A DNA stretch of 64,000 bases from an uncultured Chryseobacterium sp. (GCA_913776245.1 CAJYLO010000031.1:1-64000), one strand, 5' to 3'; counted from the stretch's first letter, positions 16,607 through 26,352 are shown. The notes: a model not told the origin generated them from the letters alone. A program made the numbers and translations.

Positions 16607-17042
16607 TTTTTGATTTTTGCAAAAGTAAACATTCTAAACAACTTGAAATTTTGGCAAATTCCACTTTGGATTTTAAACGCAAAGTGCGTAAAGTTTTTTT
16701 ATAAGATTCTCTGTTTTTAAATTTCCCAAAGGCGCTTTGCTCAGCGAGGATTTTCATAGACTTTGTCAGTCTAAAAAGATCTAAACTCAGCTATCGAGAT
16801 TCCTACGGAATGACAATATTGTATTTATTACCAAATGTTGTTTTACGTAGAATCTGCAGCCCGAATTATCTCCTATTTTTGTATAGTTTTTATTTGAGTC
16901 GATGAATCTCGTTCCTCGATTTGAGCGGAAATCCTTTTTGCGCAGCGCAGCGGAGTGAAAAGATTGGGAGCCCTTCGACAAGCTCAGGATAAACTACAAG
17001 CGGATTAAGCTGCCCAAAATCTAATATTTAATCTGACGATGA
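16607..17042. repeat. Gene-free spacer of repeat-like fragments between the atp operon and ffh
   Basis: No credible gene lies here; with the ffh leader the gap is 484 bases. It holds a segment with AACGCAAAGTGCGTAAAG and GGCGCTTTGCTCAGCGAGG (about 16676-16750), an inverted pair CGAGATTC (16795-16802) and GAATCTCG (16904-16911), and the string CCCTTCGACAAGCTCAGG at about 16971-16988. Such strings recur between genes in Flavobacteriia as far as I recall. The 64-codon minus frame inside (16787-16981) has no coding character. The atp promoter lies at its left edge. Confidence 0.5.
16620..16627 (-). promoter_or_regulatory. Candidate -7 box of the ATP synthase operon
   Basis: The minus strand reads TACTTTTG (TAnnTTTG) just upstream of the TTG start at 16606, implying a very short leader. 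Confidence 0.5.
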
Positions 17043-17057
17043 TTGCTTAATTTTTCT

Positions 17058-17065
17058 TATTTTTG
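17058..17065 (+). promoter_or_regulatory. Candidate -7 box of ffh
   Basis: TATTTTTG lies 26 bases before the ATG at 17091. The nearest upstream TTG is only 12 bases away, shorter than usual. Confidence 0.5.
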
Positions 17066-17090
17066 CAACCTTAAATATCTTATTAAAGTT

Positions 17091-18455
17091 ATGTTTAACA
17101 GTTTACAAGACAAGCTAGATAAAGCGCTTCATAATATTTCCGGCCGTGGGAAAATCACGGAGATCAACGTTGCAGAAACGGTAAAGGAAATCCGAAGAGC
17201 ATTGGTGGATGCCGACGTCAATTATAAAGTGGCTAAAGACCTCACGAAAAGAGTCCAGGATAAAGCAATTGGCGAAAATGTTTTGACATCGCTAACACCG
17301 GGACAATTGATGACGAAAATTGTTCACGATGAATTGGTGGATCTGATGGGTGGCTCACAAGAGGGAATCAATCTTTCCGGAAAGCCGACCGTGATTCTGA
17401 TTGCCGGTCTTCAGGGTTCTGGTAAAACGACTTTCTCCGGAAAACTGGCCAATTATCTTAAACAAAAACGAAGCAAAAAACCACTTCTGGTAGCTTGTGA
17501 CGTTTACAGACCTGCGGCGATTGACCAGCTGAAGGTTCTTGGTGGACAAATCAATATTGAAGTCTATACAGAGGTAGAAAATAAAAATCCTGTTGCAATT
17601 GCTGAGAATGCGATTAATTACGCAAAATCAAATGGATTCGATACGATAATCGTGGATACGGCCGGCCGTTTGGCGATTGATGAGCAGATGATGAACGAAA
17701 TCAAGTCGGTTCATCAAACCATCAAACCGACTGAGACGCTTTTCGTAGTCGATTCTATGACAGGGCAAGATGCCGTGAATACAGCTAAGGCCTTCAATGA
17801 TACTTTGAATTTTGATGGTGTTGTTCTGACCAAATTGGATGGTGACACCCGTGGTGGAGCGGCGTTAACGATTCGTTCCGTGGTAGAAAAGCCAATTAAA
17901 TTTATCTCTACCGGAGAAAAAATGGAAGCCCTGGACCTTTTCTATCCGGAAAGGATGGCAGACAGAATCCTCGGAATGGGAGATGTTGTTTCCTTAGTAG
18001 AAAGAGCTCAGGAACAGTTTGATGAAGAGGAAGCTAAAAAACTTCATAAGAAGATTGCCAAGAATGAATTCGGTTTTGATGATTTTCTGAAGCAAATCAA
18101 CCAGATCAAGAAAATGGGTAATATGAAGGACTTGATGGGAATGATTCCGGGTGTTGGAAAAGCGATTAAAGATGTGGATATCAACGATGATGCTTTCAAA
18201 CACATTGAAGCAATTATCCACTCGATGACGCCTGACGAAAGGAGAAGACCATCAATTATCAATGTTTCGCGAAAGCAAAGAATTGCTAAAGGCTCGGGAA
18301 GAAAGCTGGAAGATGTGAATGCCTTGATGAAACAATTTGACCAAATGGGAAAAATGATGAAAATGATGCAAGGTCCTCAAGGCAAGCAAATGATGCAGAT
18401 GATGAGCAAAATGCCAAATATACCAGGAATGGGAGGCGGATTGTTTGGGAAGTAG
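17091..18455 (+). CDS. ffh: Signal recognition particle GTPase Ffh (SRP54)
   Basis: This 454-residue protein binds signal peptides and SRP RNA and targets ribosomes to the membrane with FtsY. The N-domain helices are followed by the G-domain: G1 GLQGSGKTT, the family insertion region with VACDVYRPAA, G3 DTAGRL and G4 TKLDGD. The C-terminal M-domain is methionine-rich (MKQFDQMGKMMKMMQ) and ends in GMGGGLFGK. I use the ATG at 17091 (MFNSLQDKLDKALHNISG), the family start; a TTG at 17043 would add 16 unrelated residues. It is flanked by its own promoter-like box and a terminator. Confidence 0.97.
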   Translation: MFNSLQDKLDKALHNISGRGKITEINVAETVKEIRRALVDADVNYKVAKDLTKRVQDKAIGENVLTSLTPGQLMTKIVHDELVDLMGGSQEGINLSGKPTVILIAGLQGSGKTTFSGKLANYLKQKRSKKPLLVACDVYRPAAIDQLKVLGGQINIEVYTEVENKNPVAIAENAINYAKSNGFDTIIVDTAGRLAIDEQMMNEIKSVHQTIKPTETLFVVDSMTGQDAVNTAKAFNDTLNFDGVVLTKLDGDTRGGAALTIRSVVEKPIKFISTGEKMEALDLFYPERMADRILGMGDVVSLVERAQEQFDEEEAKKLHKKIAKNEFGFDDFLKQINQIKKMGNMKDLMGMIPGVGKAIKDVDINDDAFKHIEAIIHSMTPDERRRPSIINVSRKQRIAKGSGRKLEDVNALMKQFDQMGKMMKMMQGPQGKQMMQMMSKMPNIPGMGGGLFGK

Positions 18456-18470
18456 AAATTACTTTTATAT

Positions 18471-18509
18471 AAAAAAGGCCGAAGTAAAAATTTTACTCCG
18501 GCCTTTTTT
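18471..18509. terminator. Bidirectional terminator between ffh and the lipoprotein gene
   Basis: AAAAAAGGCCGAAGTAAAA pairs with TTTTACTCCGGCCTTTTTT with one mismatch. The T run overlaps the stop codon of the convergent gene. Confidence 0.93.
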
Positions 18510-18948
18510 AATCTTTTACCCAAACTTCAATAGCATCATCATTACCTTCTATACCATCAATATTTTTATCTGTAACCTGAATTTTTAAGGTACTACTGGA
18601 GTATTCACTTAGGTTAATTGTCTTAGACTTTTCGGTATTATTTTCCTGATATTTTAATGTGAGTTTACCTGCCAGATAATCAAAATTCCAGGTTCCACTT
18701 ATATTCTCTACAAAATCGCACACATTAGCAATGAGGGCACTGTTCTTATAAGACCCCTGCATATCTCTTTGGATAACAATTCTGTCATCTAAGTCACATC
18801 CTTTCACATTATAATCCTTTCCTCGAAATGAATAATGGCTAATCTTCCAAATTCCTGAGATATCTGTTGGCTGAGTATCATCTACCGTATCATCTTTACA
18901 AGAAAATGCTAAAGATGTGGTAAGTAGTAAAAAAACTATTTTTTTCAT
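18508..18948 (-). CDS. Lipocalin-like lipoprotein, function unknown
   Basis: The 146-residue precursor has a lipoprotein signal with lipobox LAFSC (Cys17). The acidic residues that follow (KDD) are compatible with export toward the outer membrane in Bacteroidota. The rest (DISGIWKISHYSFRGKDYN ... GTWNFDYLAGKLTLKY) has the W-containing beta pattern of small lipocalin-like domains common in Flavobacteriia. No catalytic motif is seen. It starts 22 bases after the stop of the large T9SS type B gene, and a TATATTTG string sits directly before its ATG, so it is either co-transcribed or has an almost leaderless transcript. Confidence 0.75.
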   Translation of the reverse strand: MKKIVFLLLTTSLAFSCKDDTVDDTQPTDISGIWKISHYSFRGKDYNVKGCDLDDRIVIQRDMQGSYKNSALIANVCDFVENISGTWNFDYLAGKLTLKYQENNTEKSKTINLSEYSSSTLKIQVTDKNIDGIEGNDDAIEVWVKD

Positions 18949-18970
18949 TTTACAAATATAATAATTAATC

Positions 18971-21487
18971 TTATCTGTTTTTCAGTAATAACCATTGGGA
19001 TTTTTTGAGTATACTTCCCTTATTAATAAACGAGAATACAACCCAATAATTATCTGTAGGCATAGGATTTTTATTAAAATCCTTTCCATCCCACAGAAAT
19101 GAATCCGTATGTCTGTAAACCTCTTTACCAAGTTTGTTGTATACACTCACTGTCACATCCTCGAAATCTTTCAGAACAGAATAATCCCAATTGTCATTAA
19201 CACCGTCACCATTCGGAGAAAAAACATTAGGCAACAATATATCCTGAGTTTCTGGATCTACCGGTGGCCTTAGCAATTGTACTTCTTTAATAACAGAACA
19301 CTTTCCATTATCTATTAACACGAATACTTTAGTCGGGGAAGTGAGATACTCTTCTCTATCTTTAATCTCGGCACTGGTTTGCCCCTCAGCATCACTCTTG
19401 GATGGATAAAACCTAAACATTTCTCCGTTATAATTATTAACAATTGCTGTCAGATCATAGTAGTAAGTATCATCTATCTGATGCTTGTAAGGTAAAATAC
19501 TTTCTTTAATATCTGCAATAGGGTTCGGCAGAGGCTGAAAATTGACTTTAACAATTTCATAATATCCGTCGGTCGCCGTAAGCTTATAAACAAATCTGTC
19601 CTGAGATACAGAGTTATTTTTAATTATTGTTTCAACACTTTCATTAACCACCCTGCTCATTCCATTTAGTGGCTGAGTTATGACTTCCAACTTTGAAAAA
19701 AGGTGAGATCCAGATAAAAAGGATGCTTTTAGCGTAAATGGTGAGCAGACATTTCCGGCATCAATTTCAAAAATATTATATGGACAATCTACAACATTGA
19801 CACTCGGAGTTGAAAATGTAAACCCCGGATAAGAAACTACACAATTATAAGTTCCTGGTTGAGTGGGTTGATAAACCGAACTCGTAGCTCCAATAATATC
19901 TACCCCATTTCTTTTCCATTGGAATCCCTCAAAATCAACATTGCTTAAACTTAGAAATACTCCTTCCTGTATACAAGCACCATTCACATTGATATAAGGA
20001 TCATTAGAAAACCCAGTGTAACTACTTCCATAGCCTGAATATTTGAATCCGCCAAGAAGATCGACCATAATCGACTGATCAGAATTTACTTCGGCATTTC
20101 CTTTTATCAATGGGATGCTAAAATATTTCCAGTCTTCTTTACCCACAATTTCTGATTCACCGGAAAGTAAGGAACCATTCAGTTTAATTGTTGCCGTTTT
20201 AGGCGACTTTATAATAAGTTTCGTTTCCGTTGATTTGACACCTATTTTTTCTATATAAGGTATTACAATCGTATTACTATGAGACTGAGCGGATAATGAA
20301 GAATAATCTTTATCAATTGGATATGAAAAAGTCATTCCGCTAGAAGTATATGTCTGATTGAAACCGGGCCCTCTAACTAAATTTTGAAATCCACCGATCA
20401 TCTGGTAAAGATATATAGGTTCTGAGGCTCTGATATACATTGCTGATGTTGGGATTACTTTGCTTTCAGAATTTGTAAATGACGGCTGACTGCTATTCAC
20501 AAATTTATAAGTTCCATATGGACCAATAAAATATTCACCTTTATTAAGTGTGATGTAAGCATTGATTTCGTTATTAAAATATAGCTTTGTATTGTCTTTG
20601 GTAGCGACAACCAAAATCTTTTCCATAACCCCTTTTTCAGCTTTGGTCATTCCATTCACAATAAAATATTCTTTTCCCAATTTTTCGACAGGTACAGATT
20701 GATCAATATTTGCATTTCCTCCCCCCTCGCCTATATCCTGACTGGCTATGTTACCGTTATTGACTACAATGGGTTTATCAGAAGTAATTAACGCTCCAAT
20801 CGGATTGGGATCATTATCATCTAATATTGGTGGATTACTAATATTATTTTCTTTTTTCAAAGCCAGAAAAATAAAGCTTTGTCCTTTGTTAAGTGTTACA
20901 TTGATTTCATCGTCTGCTCTTCCATCTGAAAACTTCAATCGTTTATCATAATTACTGAATTTTATATGGGTATTATCTTGCGTTGCCATAACAGATGCTT
21001 GGTAGTTCTTCTCCTTTGCGGAATTACCATAAAGAACATTTTTGTCATTAACCAAAAAAAATTCTTTACCTAAGGCAGATTTTCCTTTAGAAGCAAATAT
21101 TTCACTGATACAACCGGCACGCGCTGAACATCCTGCTATTCTGAGACTAGCAAAAAAACTGTATTGCCCGGATAGATGAAATCCCATATCTACGGGGGTC
21201 ATTGTTCGCCTGACAACACCAGTGTCAATCATAGAATCATCATTGATAAAATATGACACCGGGCTGTTTTTAGAAACAATAACCTGATCAATTAAAATAT
21301 TATTATTATAAATATTAACAGGGAAAGGATCGCTTCTATCTGTAGATATGTACAAATAGGTTTCTTCCATAACAATATCCTCACCTCTGTAATAAGGAGG
21401 AAACCAATGTTCCAAATCTAGCTGAGCTAAAATCAAAACATGACTCATAACAAAAAAAAATAGTAGAAAACGACTCTTCAAACTCAT
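18971..21487 (-). CDS. Large T9SS type B-sorted surface protein with IgGFc-binding-like N-terminal region
   Basis: The 838-residue exported protein begins with a signal peptide (MSLKSRFLLFFF to LILAQ). Residues about 30-500 contain repeated blocks resembling the IgGFc-binding protein N-terminal region (VMATQDNTHIKFSNYD; VVATKDNTKLYFNNE, with GKEFFLVN/GKEYFIVNG). An Ig-like segment follows (GFQWKRNGVDIIGATSSVY). The last 87 residues are a gliding-motility-associated C-terminal domain (LPNVFSPNGDGVNDNW, VYNKLGKEVYRH, LWDGKD), the type B sorting signal of T9SS. Adhesion is a plausible but untested role. The ATG at 21487 lies only a few bases after a strong hairpin and T run; a longer frame from TTG 21538 would run through that terminator. 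Confidence 0.86.
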   Translation of the reverse strand: MSLKSRFLLFFFVMSHVLILAQLDLEHWFPPYYRGEDIVMEETYLYISTDRSDPFPVNIYNNNILIDQVIVSKNSPVSYFINDDSMIDTGVVRRTMTPVDMGFHLSGQYSFFASLRIAGCSARAGCISEIFASKGKSALGKEFFLVNDKNVLYGNSAKEKNYQASVMATQDNTHIKFSNYDKRLKFSDGRADDEINVTLNKGQSFIFLALKKENNISNPPILDDNDPNPIGALITSDKPIVVNNGNIASQDIGEGGGNANIDQSVPVEKLGKEYFIVNGMTKAEKGVMEKILVVATKDNTKLYFNNEINAYITLNKGEYFIGPYGTYKFVNSSQPSFTNSESKVIPTSAMYIRASEPIYLYQMIGGFQNLVRGPGFNQTYTSSGMTFSYPIDKDYSSLSAQSHSNTIVIPYIEKIGVKSTETKLIIKSPKTATIKLNGSLLSGESEIVGKEDWKYFSIPLIKGNAEVNSDQSIMVDLLGGFKYSGYGSSYTGFSNDPYINVNGACIQEGVFLSLSNVDFEGFQWKRNGVDIIGATSSVYQPTQPGTYNCVVSYPGFTFSTPSVNVVDCPYNIFEIDAGNVCSPFTLKASFLSGSHLFSKLEVITQPLNGMSRVVNESVETIIKNNSVSQDRFVYKLTATDGYYEIVKVNFQPLPNPIADIKESILPYKHQIDDTYYYDLTAIVNNYNGEMFRFYPSKSDAEGQTSAEIKDREEYLTSPTKVFVLIDNGKCSVIKEVQLLRPPVDPETQDILLPNVFSPNGDGVNDNWDYSVLKDFEDVTVSVYNKLGKEVYRHTDSFLWDGKDFNKNPMPTDNYWVVFSFINKGSILKKSQWLLLKNR

Positions 21488-21494
21488 CAACAAT

Positions 21495-21527
21495 AAAAAA
21501 GGACTACTAAAAGTAGTCCTTTTTTTT
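21495..21527 (-). terminator. Terminator between susD and the type B surface-protein gene
   Basis: GGACTACT (21501-21508) pairs with AGTAGTCC (21512-21519) around AAA, with flanking A and T runs extending the stem. It lies 16 bases after the susD stop and ends about 7 bases before the next ATG. Confidence 0.88.
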
Positions 21528-21542
21528 AAGATACACAAAATA

Positions 21543-23207
21543 TTAATGAATATCCCAGAATAATTTTGTCACTGCCTTGTCGCCTCCAATTTTAGAAGCT
21601 GCGGCTCTAACATTTGTACCATTCAATACATATTCCTGATCAGAGTATGGCATTCTTACCGGTACACCTTCTATTTTAGAGTTTGGTGGATTCACAAAAG
21701 CAGGATAATCTAATCTTCTAGAGAAATTCCAAGCTGCAAAACCTCTATTGAATAATGCCACCCAAGCTTGCGTTCCAATAGACTTCTTCCAGTTGGTTGC
21801 ATCAAAAGGGTTAGCAACAACATAAGTGTTAGCCTCTGTATCCAATACTCCATTTTCCTTTAAAGAAGCTTTAAGAGCTGCATTGTAAAAAGTGCTAACA
21901 CCACCTCCGGCATTATAACCTCTGGCTGCAGCTTCAGCTCTCATAAACAAAACTTCTGTATAACCTAACAATACTGCAGGAGCATCTTTGGCCTTAGAAT
22001 AATAGTTCATATGAGTTCTTGATCCAAATGGATTTTTAGATCCAAATGTTCCTCCTTTGTAATATTCGAAACCAACATAACTATTTTTGTCTGGCTTAAC
22101 ATTAGGATCGTTAAGTTGGATAGTAATATCATTTCCCGAAATTGCAGTAACTTTACCATAATAGAATTTAGATTCCTCAGTAGCTGGATCGTATGAATAT
22201 ACTCTCTTACCTACGCTTACAGTAGTAGGAACTTCATCTACAGATATTGTCTGCTCAGAAGAATTGGAAGGATTGGTATCTTGTTCTTCAACCAATGCAT
22301 TAGAAAGGTTTTCTGCGAAATAAGCGTGTCTTCTAGGATCATTTGTTGCATCCATAGTAGTAACAGCCAGAACAGTAGGAACAAAGTCATTTCTTCCTGA
22401 AGCAACTAGATCATCAAATATTGGATTTGTAAATGTTCCCTTATCAAAAACAAATGTATATGATTCATTTTCTGAAGCCAATACACCGCTAGCTATTGCA
22501 GATTCAGCAGCAGCTTTGGAAACTGTAGGATCAACATCCGCCAAATTAAGAGCCAGTCTCAATTTAACCGAATTAGCAAAATGTTTCCATTTTGTCATAT
22601 CTCCAGCATAAATAAGATCTCCATCTCCATAACCAGAGCTTGATACGTCAATCTTAGCAATTGCCGCATCTAATCTCTTTAATAAATCTGTATAAATTGT
22701 TTTAGCATCATCATATTTCGGAGCAAACTGTCCTTCATCAGCATTAAGCGCATTGAAGTAAGGTACATCACCATATGTGTCTACAATATTTTCCCAAACA
22801 AACAATTGAGATATCTCTAATGTTGCCCATTTGTTATTTTGCATTGCAGGTGTATTTGATTCTGTAGCAAGATTTTTCTTTGCCTGTTCAAAATTATTCA
22901 AAGAATAAACATACATCCTGTTCCAGTTATTACGAGGCTGGTTTCTTGTAACCAGGTCATAATTGGTTTCATCGATGTAAGTTGTTTCAGCCCATTGCTG
23001 TACAAAAAATCTGTAGTTATTAAAATTTACACTTCCTGTGTGCATATAATAAGAAGACTGATATTGTCCGGTAGCAAGTAAACTTTTTGACTGAAGCACA
23101 CTTGGGTGCTTCGGGTCTTCATTTAATGAGGTCAAGTCACGCTCACATGATGTAAGGCTAAATGTTGCCAGAACCCCAGCGATTAATATATTTGAAAACT
23201 TTTTCAT
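21543..23207 (-). CDS. SusD/RagB-like outer-membrane nutrient-binding lipoprotein (pair 1)
   Basis: The 554-residue surface lipoprotein caps its TonB-dependent partner and binds substrate. The lipobox is SLTSC (Cys21). Family features include YGDVPYFNAL, MTKWKHFANSVKLRLALNLAD, TNDPRRHAYF, VLLGYTEVLFMRAEAAARG and the C-terminal WVALFNRGFAAWNFSRRLDYP, fitting the SusD-like_2 group. A segment of about 80 residues with KRVYSYDPATEESKFYYGKV is an insertion absent from the second SusD in this window. It starts 11 bases after its SusC gene. No glycosidase or sulfatase is adjacent, so the ligand is unknown; peptides are as likely as glycans. Confidence 0.95.
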   Translation of the reverse strand: MKKFSNILIAGVLATFSLTSCERDLTSLNEDPKHPSVLQSKSLLATGQYQSSYYMHTGSVNFNNYRFFVQQWAETTYIDETNYDLVTRNQPRNNWNRMYVYSLNNFEQAKKNLATESNTPAMQNNKWATLEISQLFVWENIVDTYGDVPYFNALNADEGQFAPKYDDAKTIYTDLLKRLDAAIAKIDVSSSGYGDGDLIYAGDMTKWKHFANSVKLRLALNLADVDPTVSKAAAESAIASGVLASENESYTFVFDKGTFTNPIFDDLVASGRNDFVPTVLAVTTMDATNDPRRHAYFAENLSNALVEEQDTNPSNSSEQTISVDEVPTTVSVGKRVYSYDPATEESKFYYGKVTAISGNDITIQLNDPNVKPDKNSYVGFEYYKGGTFGSKNPFGSRTHMNYYSKAKDAPAVLLGYTEVLFMRAEAAARGYNAGGGVSTFYNAALKASLKENGVLDTEANTYVVANPFDATNWKKSIGTQAWVALFNRGFAAWNFSRRLDYPAFVNPPNSKIEGVPVRMPYSDQEYVLNGTNVRAAASKIGGDKAVTKLFWDIH

Positions 23208-23218
23208 TTTTTTTGATT

Positions 23219-26200
23219 TTAGAATTTAAATGTTACATTAACACCTATATCACGTGTTGTTGGTAAAGAACCAATAGAATATCCATAAGAGTTAATTCCT
23301 CCTCCTACTTGAGCTTCCGGATCAGCAAAAGGTAAATTTTTATGAATGATCCATAAGTTTCTACCTACAATTGAAATTTTAGCATCGTGGATTGAAGTAC
23401 CAGTCAATAATGACTTAGGTAAGGTATATCCGATACTTGCTTCTCTTAGTTTTACAAAAGACCCGTCATAAACAAATCTCTTTGCTGGCATATATTGGTA
23501 TCCATCCAATGATCCAAAAGATTCTGGGTCAACAGTTACAGTTGTATTAACCTGACCATTAGGATTTACACCCGGCCAGATAGTACCACTTTCTCTATAG
23601 TTTTCAGTACCTTCATAAAGACCAGTTGCTAAACCATAATATTGGTCAAGAGAGAATACATCTCCTCCTTTTCTTACATCAATAAGGAAGCTAAGAGAGA
23701 ATCCTTTATAATTTATTGTGTTTCTAACACCTCCGATCCAATCCGGAGTTGTATTACCAATTACCTGATTACCTTGTCTCAGATATCTACCAGTTGTTGG
23801 GTTAACAACAGGCTGTCCGTTAAGATATACATAATCTGATCCGATGATAGTACCCCAAGCTTCTCCTTCTCTAGCATTTAATGACACCCCACCTTGGAAA
23901 CTGTTCAATAAGATATTACTTACATCACTAACATCGTTATGCAGCAAAGAAACTACCTGATTTTTATTCTTAGACCAGTTAGCATCTATATTCCAAGTGA
24001 AATCTGTTGTTTTGATTGGAACTAATCCTAATTGAACTTCATAACCTGTATTATCAATTCTTCCTGCATTGATTGACGCATTAATCAAACCAGCTGCTGT
24101 GGAAATAGGAAGGTTAATAATTTGGTTTGTTGTTTTGGTCTTATAATAAGCAAAATCTAAAGTAATCCTATCTTTCAAGAAATGAACTTCAGTACCAACT
24201 TCAAATTCTTTTGATTTCTGAGGCTTTAGGTCTGGATTCGGCAGAGTTGTCTGTGAACCATAAATCATCTCAAATCCATTATAATGCGCTACACTTTTGT
24301 AATATTGGTTAAGCATATACTGAGAAGCAGTACTACCAACTTCTGCATAGTTTGCTCTGATTTTCCAGAAATTCATCCAGTCAACCTTAAGCAATTCCGA
24401 AGCAATGAATGACCCTGTTACGGAAGGATAGTTATATACGTTGTTTGCTTTAGGCAAAGTTGAGCTTTGGTCAATTCTCCAGGTAGCATCTAAATAAAAA
24501 GTTTTATAAAAGTCAAATGATGCAGTTGCATATCCACTATTAGTCTGGGTAGTATAAACATTCTCATCTGACGTTAGCATTGGCAACGCAGAATTCCCCA
24601 ATGCATATACGTGAGGAACAACTAAACCTCCTTCTGTAGAATTATAAATTGAATTATAATAGTTTCTTCTGATATTACCTCCCACTACACCACTTACATT
24701 GATATCTGAAGTGATATCGAATTTATAATTAGCATATAAATCATAATTGGTTTCGGTTTGAGTAATATCCTGTCTTGCGTAACCCGAACCAACATCTTTA
24801 CCTGAATTTCCAAAAGCTTGTGCTAGTGAACCAACGGCAAGTCTGTTTTCAATCATCAGATTGATTCTGTCCTGTGATACTTTACCTGTAACTGAAAAAT
24901 TCTTAGCAATATCATAGGTTAATTGTCCATAGCTAAAAGATCTTGTTCTTTTATCTGAAGAATAATTCTCGTAAGCTGCAAAATATGGGTTATTCCAGAA
25001 AATCGGTCTGTGATCACTTGAGTCAACCATATTCCAAGTTACGTTACCATAATTATTAAATGGTGTCGGATTTTTTACATTATTAAAATAAGCATCTCTT
25101 TGACCAATTAGATCAACGTTCGTCTGCCACCATTGTCTGAAACCTCCGATCGTATTGTCAGAATAACCAGTAATGTTACGACCTCTCGTATCTTGCAGTG
25201 TTAAAGTAGAGAAAAATGAACTATGCAATTTATCTGTAAGATCATAGTTGATTTTCAGAGAAAAATTGTTTTTATTAATGTGAGAATTCGGCATCAAACC
25301 ATCTGACATCATATTCTCATATGTGAAAGCAATATTCTTACCTTTTTGACCTTTCTCTAAGCTGATGCTGTTAACATAAGTTACAGGATTATTAAAGAAT
25401 TTGATTGGTCCATTTTTAGCAGCTACCCAAGGTGTTGCTTTTCCGTAGTTAGGAGAGGTAGGATCAAAGGCATCCCATTGATATACTAACAAGTTCGGAT
25501 CAAACTGAGGCCCCCACGAAGCATCTTCTGCAAAGTTTGCGTAATAGTGACCATCTGGTGCAGGATCTTCTGTATAGAATGAAGGATCATAACCACCTCC
25601 ATATTTGCTTTGATACTTAGGGAAAGTGCTTTTATCTATAAAACCACTTTGAATTGATGAAGATAAAGTAACGCCCCATGAACCATCATCTTTTCCTTTT
25701 CCATTCTTAGTTACAATAACAATAACGCCATTAAGACCTCTTTCTCCGTAAAGAGCAGAAGCAGCAGCGCCTTTCAATACGTTTATGGATTCAATATTAT
25801 CCTGATTTATATCAGATAAAGCATTTCCATAATCAATGTTAGCTCCGAAAGTAGTGTTATTATTGACTGGTGATCCATCAATTACAATTAATGGATTCCC
25901 ACCACCTAAAGTCTTAACACCTCTGATTAAAAGATTGGCTGACCCTCCAAAGTTATTAGTTGTAGTAACATTAAGACCGGCAATTTTACCGGACAACTGA
26001 GATGCAATATTCCCAGTATTTGTTGTACCATCTGATAAAGCACTTGCTTTAATTTCCTGAGAAGCATAACCTAAAGATTTCTTTTCTCTTTTGATACCCA
26101 AAGCCGTAACTACCACGCCTTCGATATCTTGCGTATTAGCAGTATCTTGTACCTTTTGTGCAGAAACCACTGCAAAAGATGACGAAAGAACTACTGCCAA

Positions 26201-26224
26201 CACGCTTGTTGTTAATTTTTTCAT
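23219..26224 (-). CDS. SusC/RagA-family TonB-dependent outer-membrane transporter (pair 1)
   Basis: This 1001-residue beta-barrel transporter is energised by TonB. The signal peptide ends FAVVSAQ. A short linker and the TonB-box-like region IEGVVVTALGIKREKK follow, then the plug domain (SGKIAGLNV, NPLIVIDGSPV, SINVLKGAAASALYGERGLNGVI). The barrel ends ...TTRDIGVNVTFKF with a terminal Phe. The usual N-terminal carboxypeptidase-like domain of many SusC proteins is absent. It is first in a two-gene transcript with susD. Its first 23 residues are the same as those of the second SusC, apart from sequence beyond the signal peptide. Confidence 0.96.
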   Translation of the reverse strand: MKKLTTSVLAVVLSSSFAVVSAQKVQDTANTQDIEGVVVTALGIKREKKSLGYASQEIKASALSDGTTNTGNIASQLSGKIAGLNVTTTNNFGGSANLLIRGVKTLGGGNPLIVIDGSPVNNNTTFGANIDYGNALSDINQDNIESINVLKGAAASALYGERGLNGVIVIVTKNGKGKDDGSWGVTLSSSIQSGFIDKSTFPKYQSKYGGGYDPSFYTEDPAPDGHYYANFAEDASWGPQFDPNLLVYQWDAFDPTSPNYGKATPWVAAKNGPIKFFNNPVTYVNSISLEKGQKGKNIAFTYENMMSDGLMPNSHINKNNFSLKINYDLTDKLHSSFFSTLTLQDTRGRNITGYSDNTIGGFRQWWQTNVDLIGQRDAYFNNVKNPTPFNNYGNVTWNMVDSSDHRPIFWNNPYFAAYENYSSDKRTRSFSYGQLTYDIAKNFSVTGKVSQDRINLMIENRLAVGSLAQAFGNSGKDVGSGYARQDITQTETNYDLYANYKFDITSDINVSGVVGGNIRRNYYNSIYNSTEGGLVVPHVYALGNSALPMLTSDENVYTTQTNSGYATASFDFYKTFYLDATWRIDQSSTLPKANNVYNYPSVTGSFIASELLKVDWMNFWKIRANYAEVGSTASQYMLNQYYKSVAHYNGFEMIYGSQTTLPNPDLKPQKSKEFEVGTEVHFLKDRITLDFAYYKTKTTNQIINLPISTAAGLINASINAGRIDNTGYEVQLGLVPIKTTDFTWNIDANWSKNKNQVVSLLHNDVSDVSNILLNSFQGGVSLNAREGEAWGTIIGSDYVYLNGQPVVNPTTGRYLRQGNQVIGNTTPDWIGGVRNTINYKGFSLSFLIDVRKGGDVFSLDQYYGLATGLYEGTENYRESGTIWPGVNPNGQVNTTVTVDPESFGSLDGYQYMPAKRFVYDGSFVKLREASIGYTLPKSLLTGTSIHDAKISIVGRNLWIIHKNLPFADPEAQVGGGINSYGYSIGSLPTTRDIGVNVTFKF

Positions 26225-26254
26225 ATCAAATCAAATTTTTCAATAGACAAAAAT

Positions 26255-26279
26255 GCAAAACTTTATTAACATAACACAA
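26255..26279 (-). promoter_or_regulatory. Promoter of SusC/SusD pair 1
   Basis: The minus strand shows ATTG, then about 16 bases, then GTTTTGC, 31 bases before the ATG. The same arrangement and the same AAAAATTTGATTTGATATG leader occur before the second SusC gene, which supports function. Confidence 0.55.
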
Positions 26280-26352
26280 TATAAATTGTTAAAAATTTTG
26301 ATAAATAATCTAAAATTATCTATTTTCTGGTTTTTTACGTTTAGAATTCTCC

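Noticed and set aside
16787-16981. 64-codon minus frame in the gene-free spacer before ffh
   Set aside because: It overlaps repeat-like strings, has no recognisable domain and has no promoter-like box.
17043-17090. N-terminal extension of Ffh from a TTG at 17043
   Set aside because: It covers the -7 box TATTTTTG and adds residues with no family match. The ATG at 17091 fits the family start.
18953-18960. TATATTTG directly before the lipoprotein ATG as a leaderless promoter
   Set aside because: The match is good but the start would fall on the ATG itself, no -33 is present, and the upstream stop is only 22 bases away. Co-transcription is equally likely, so it is not listed as a feature.
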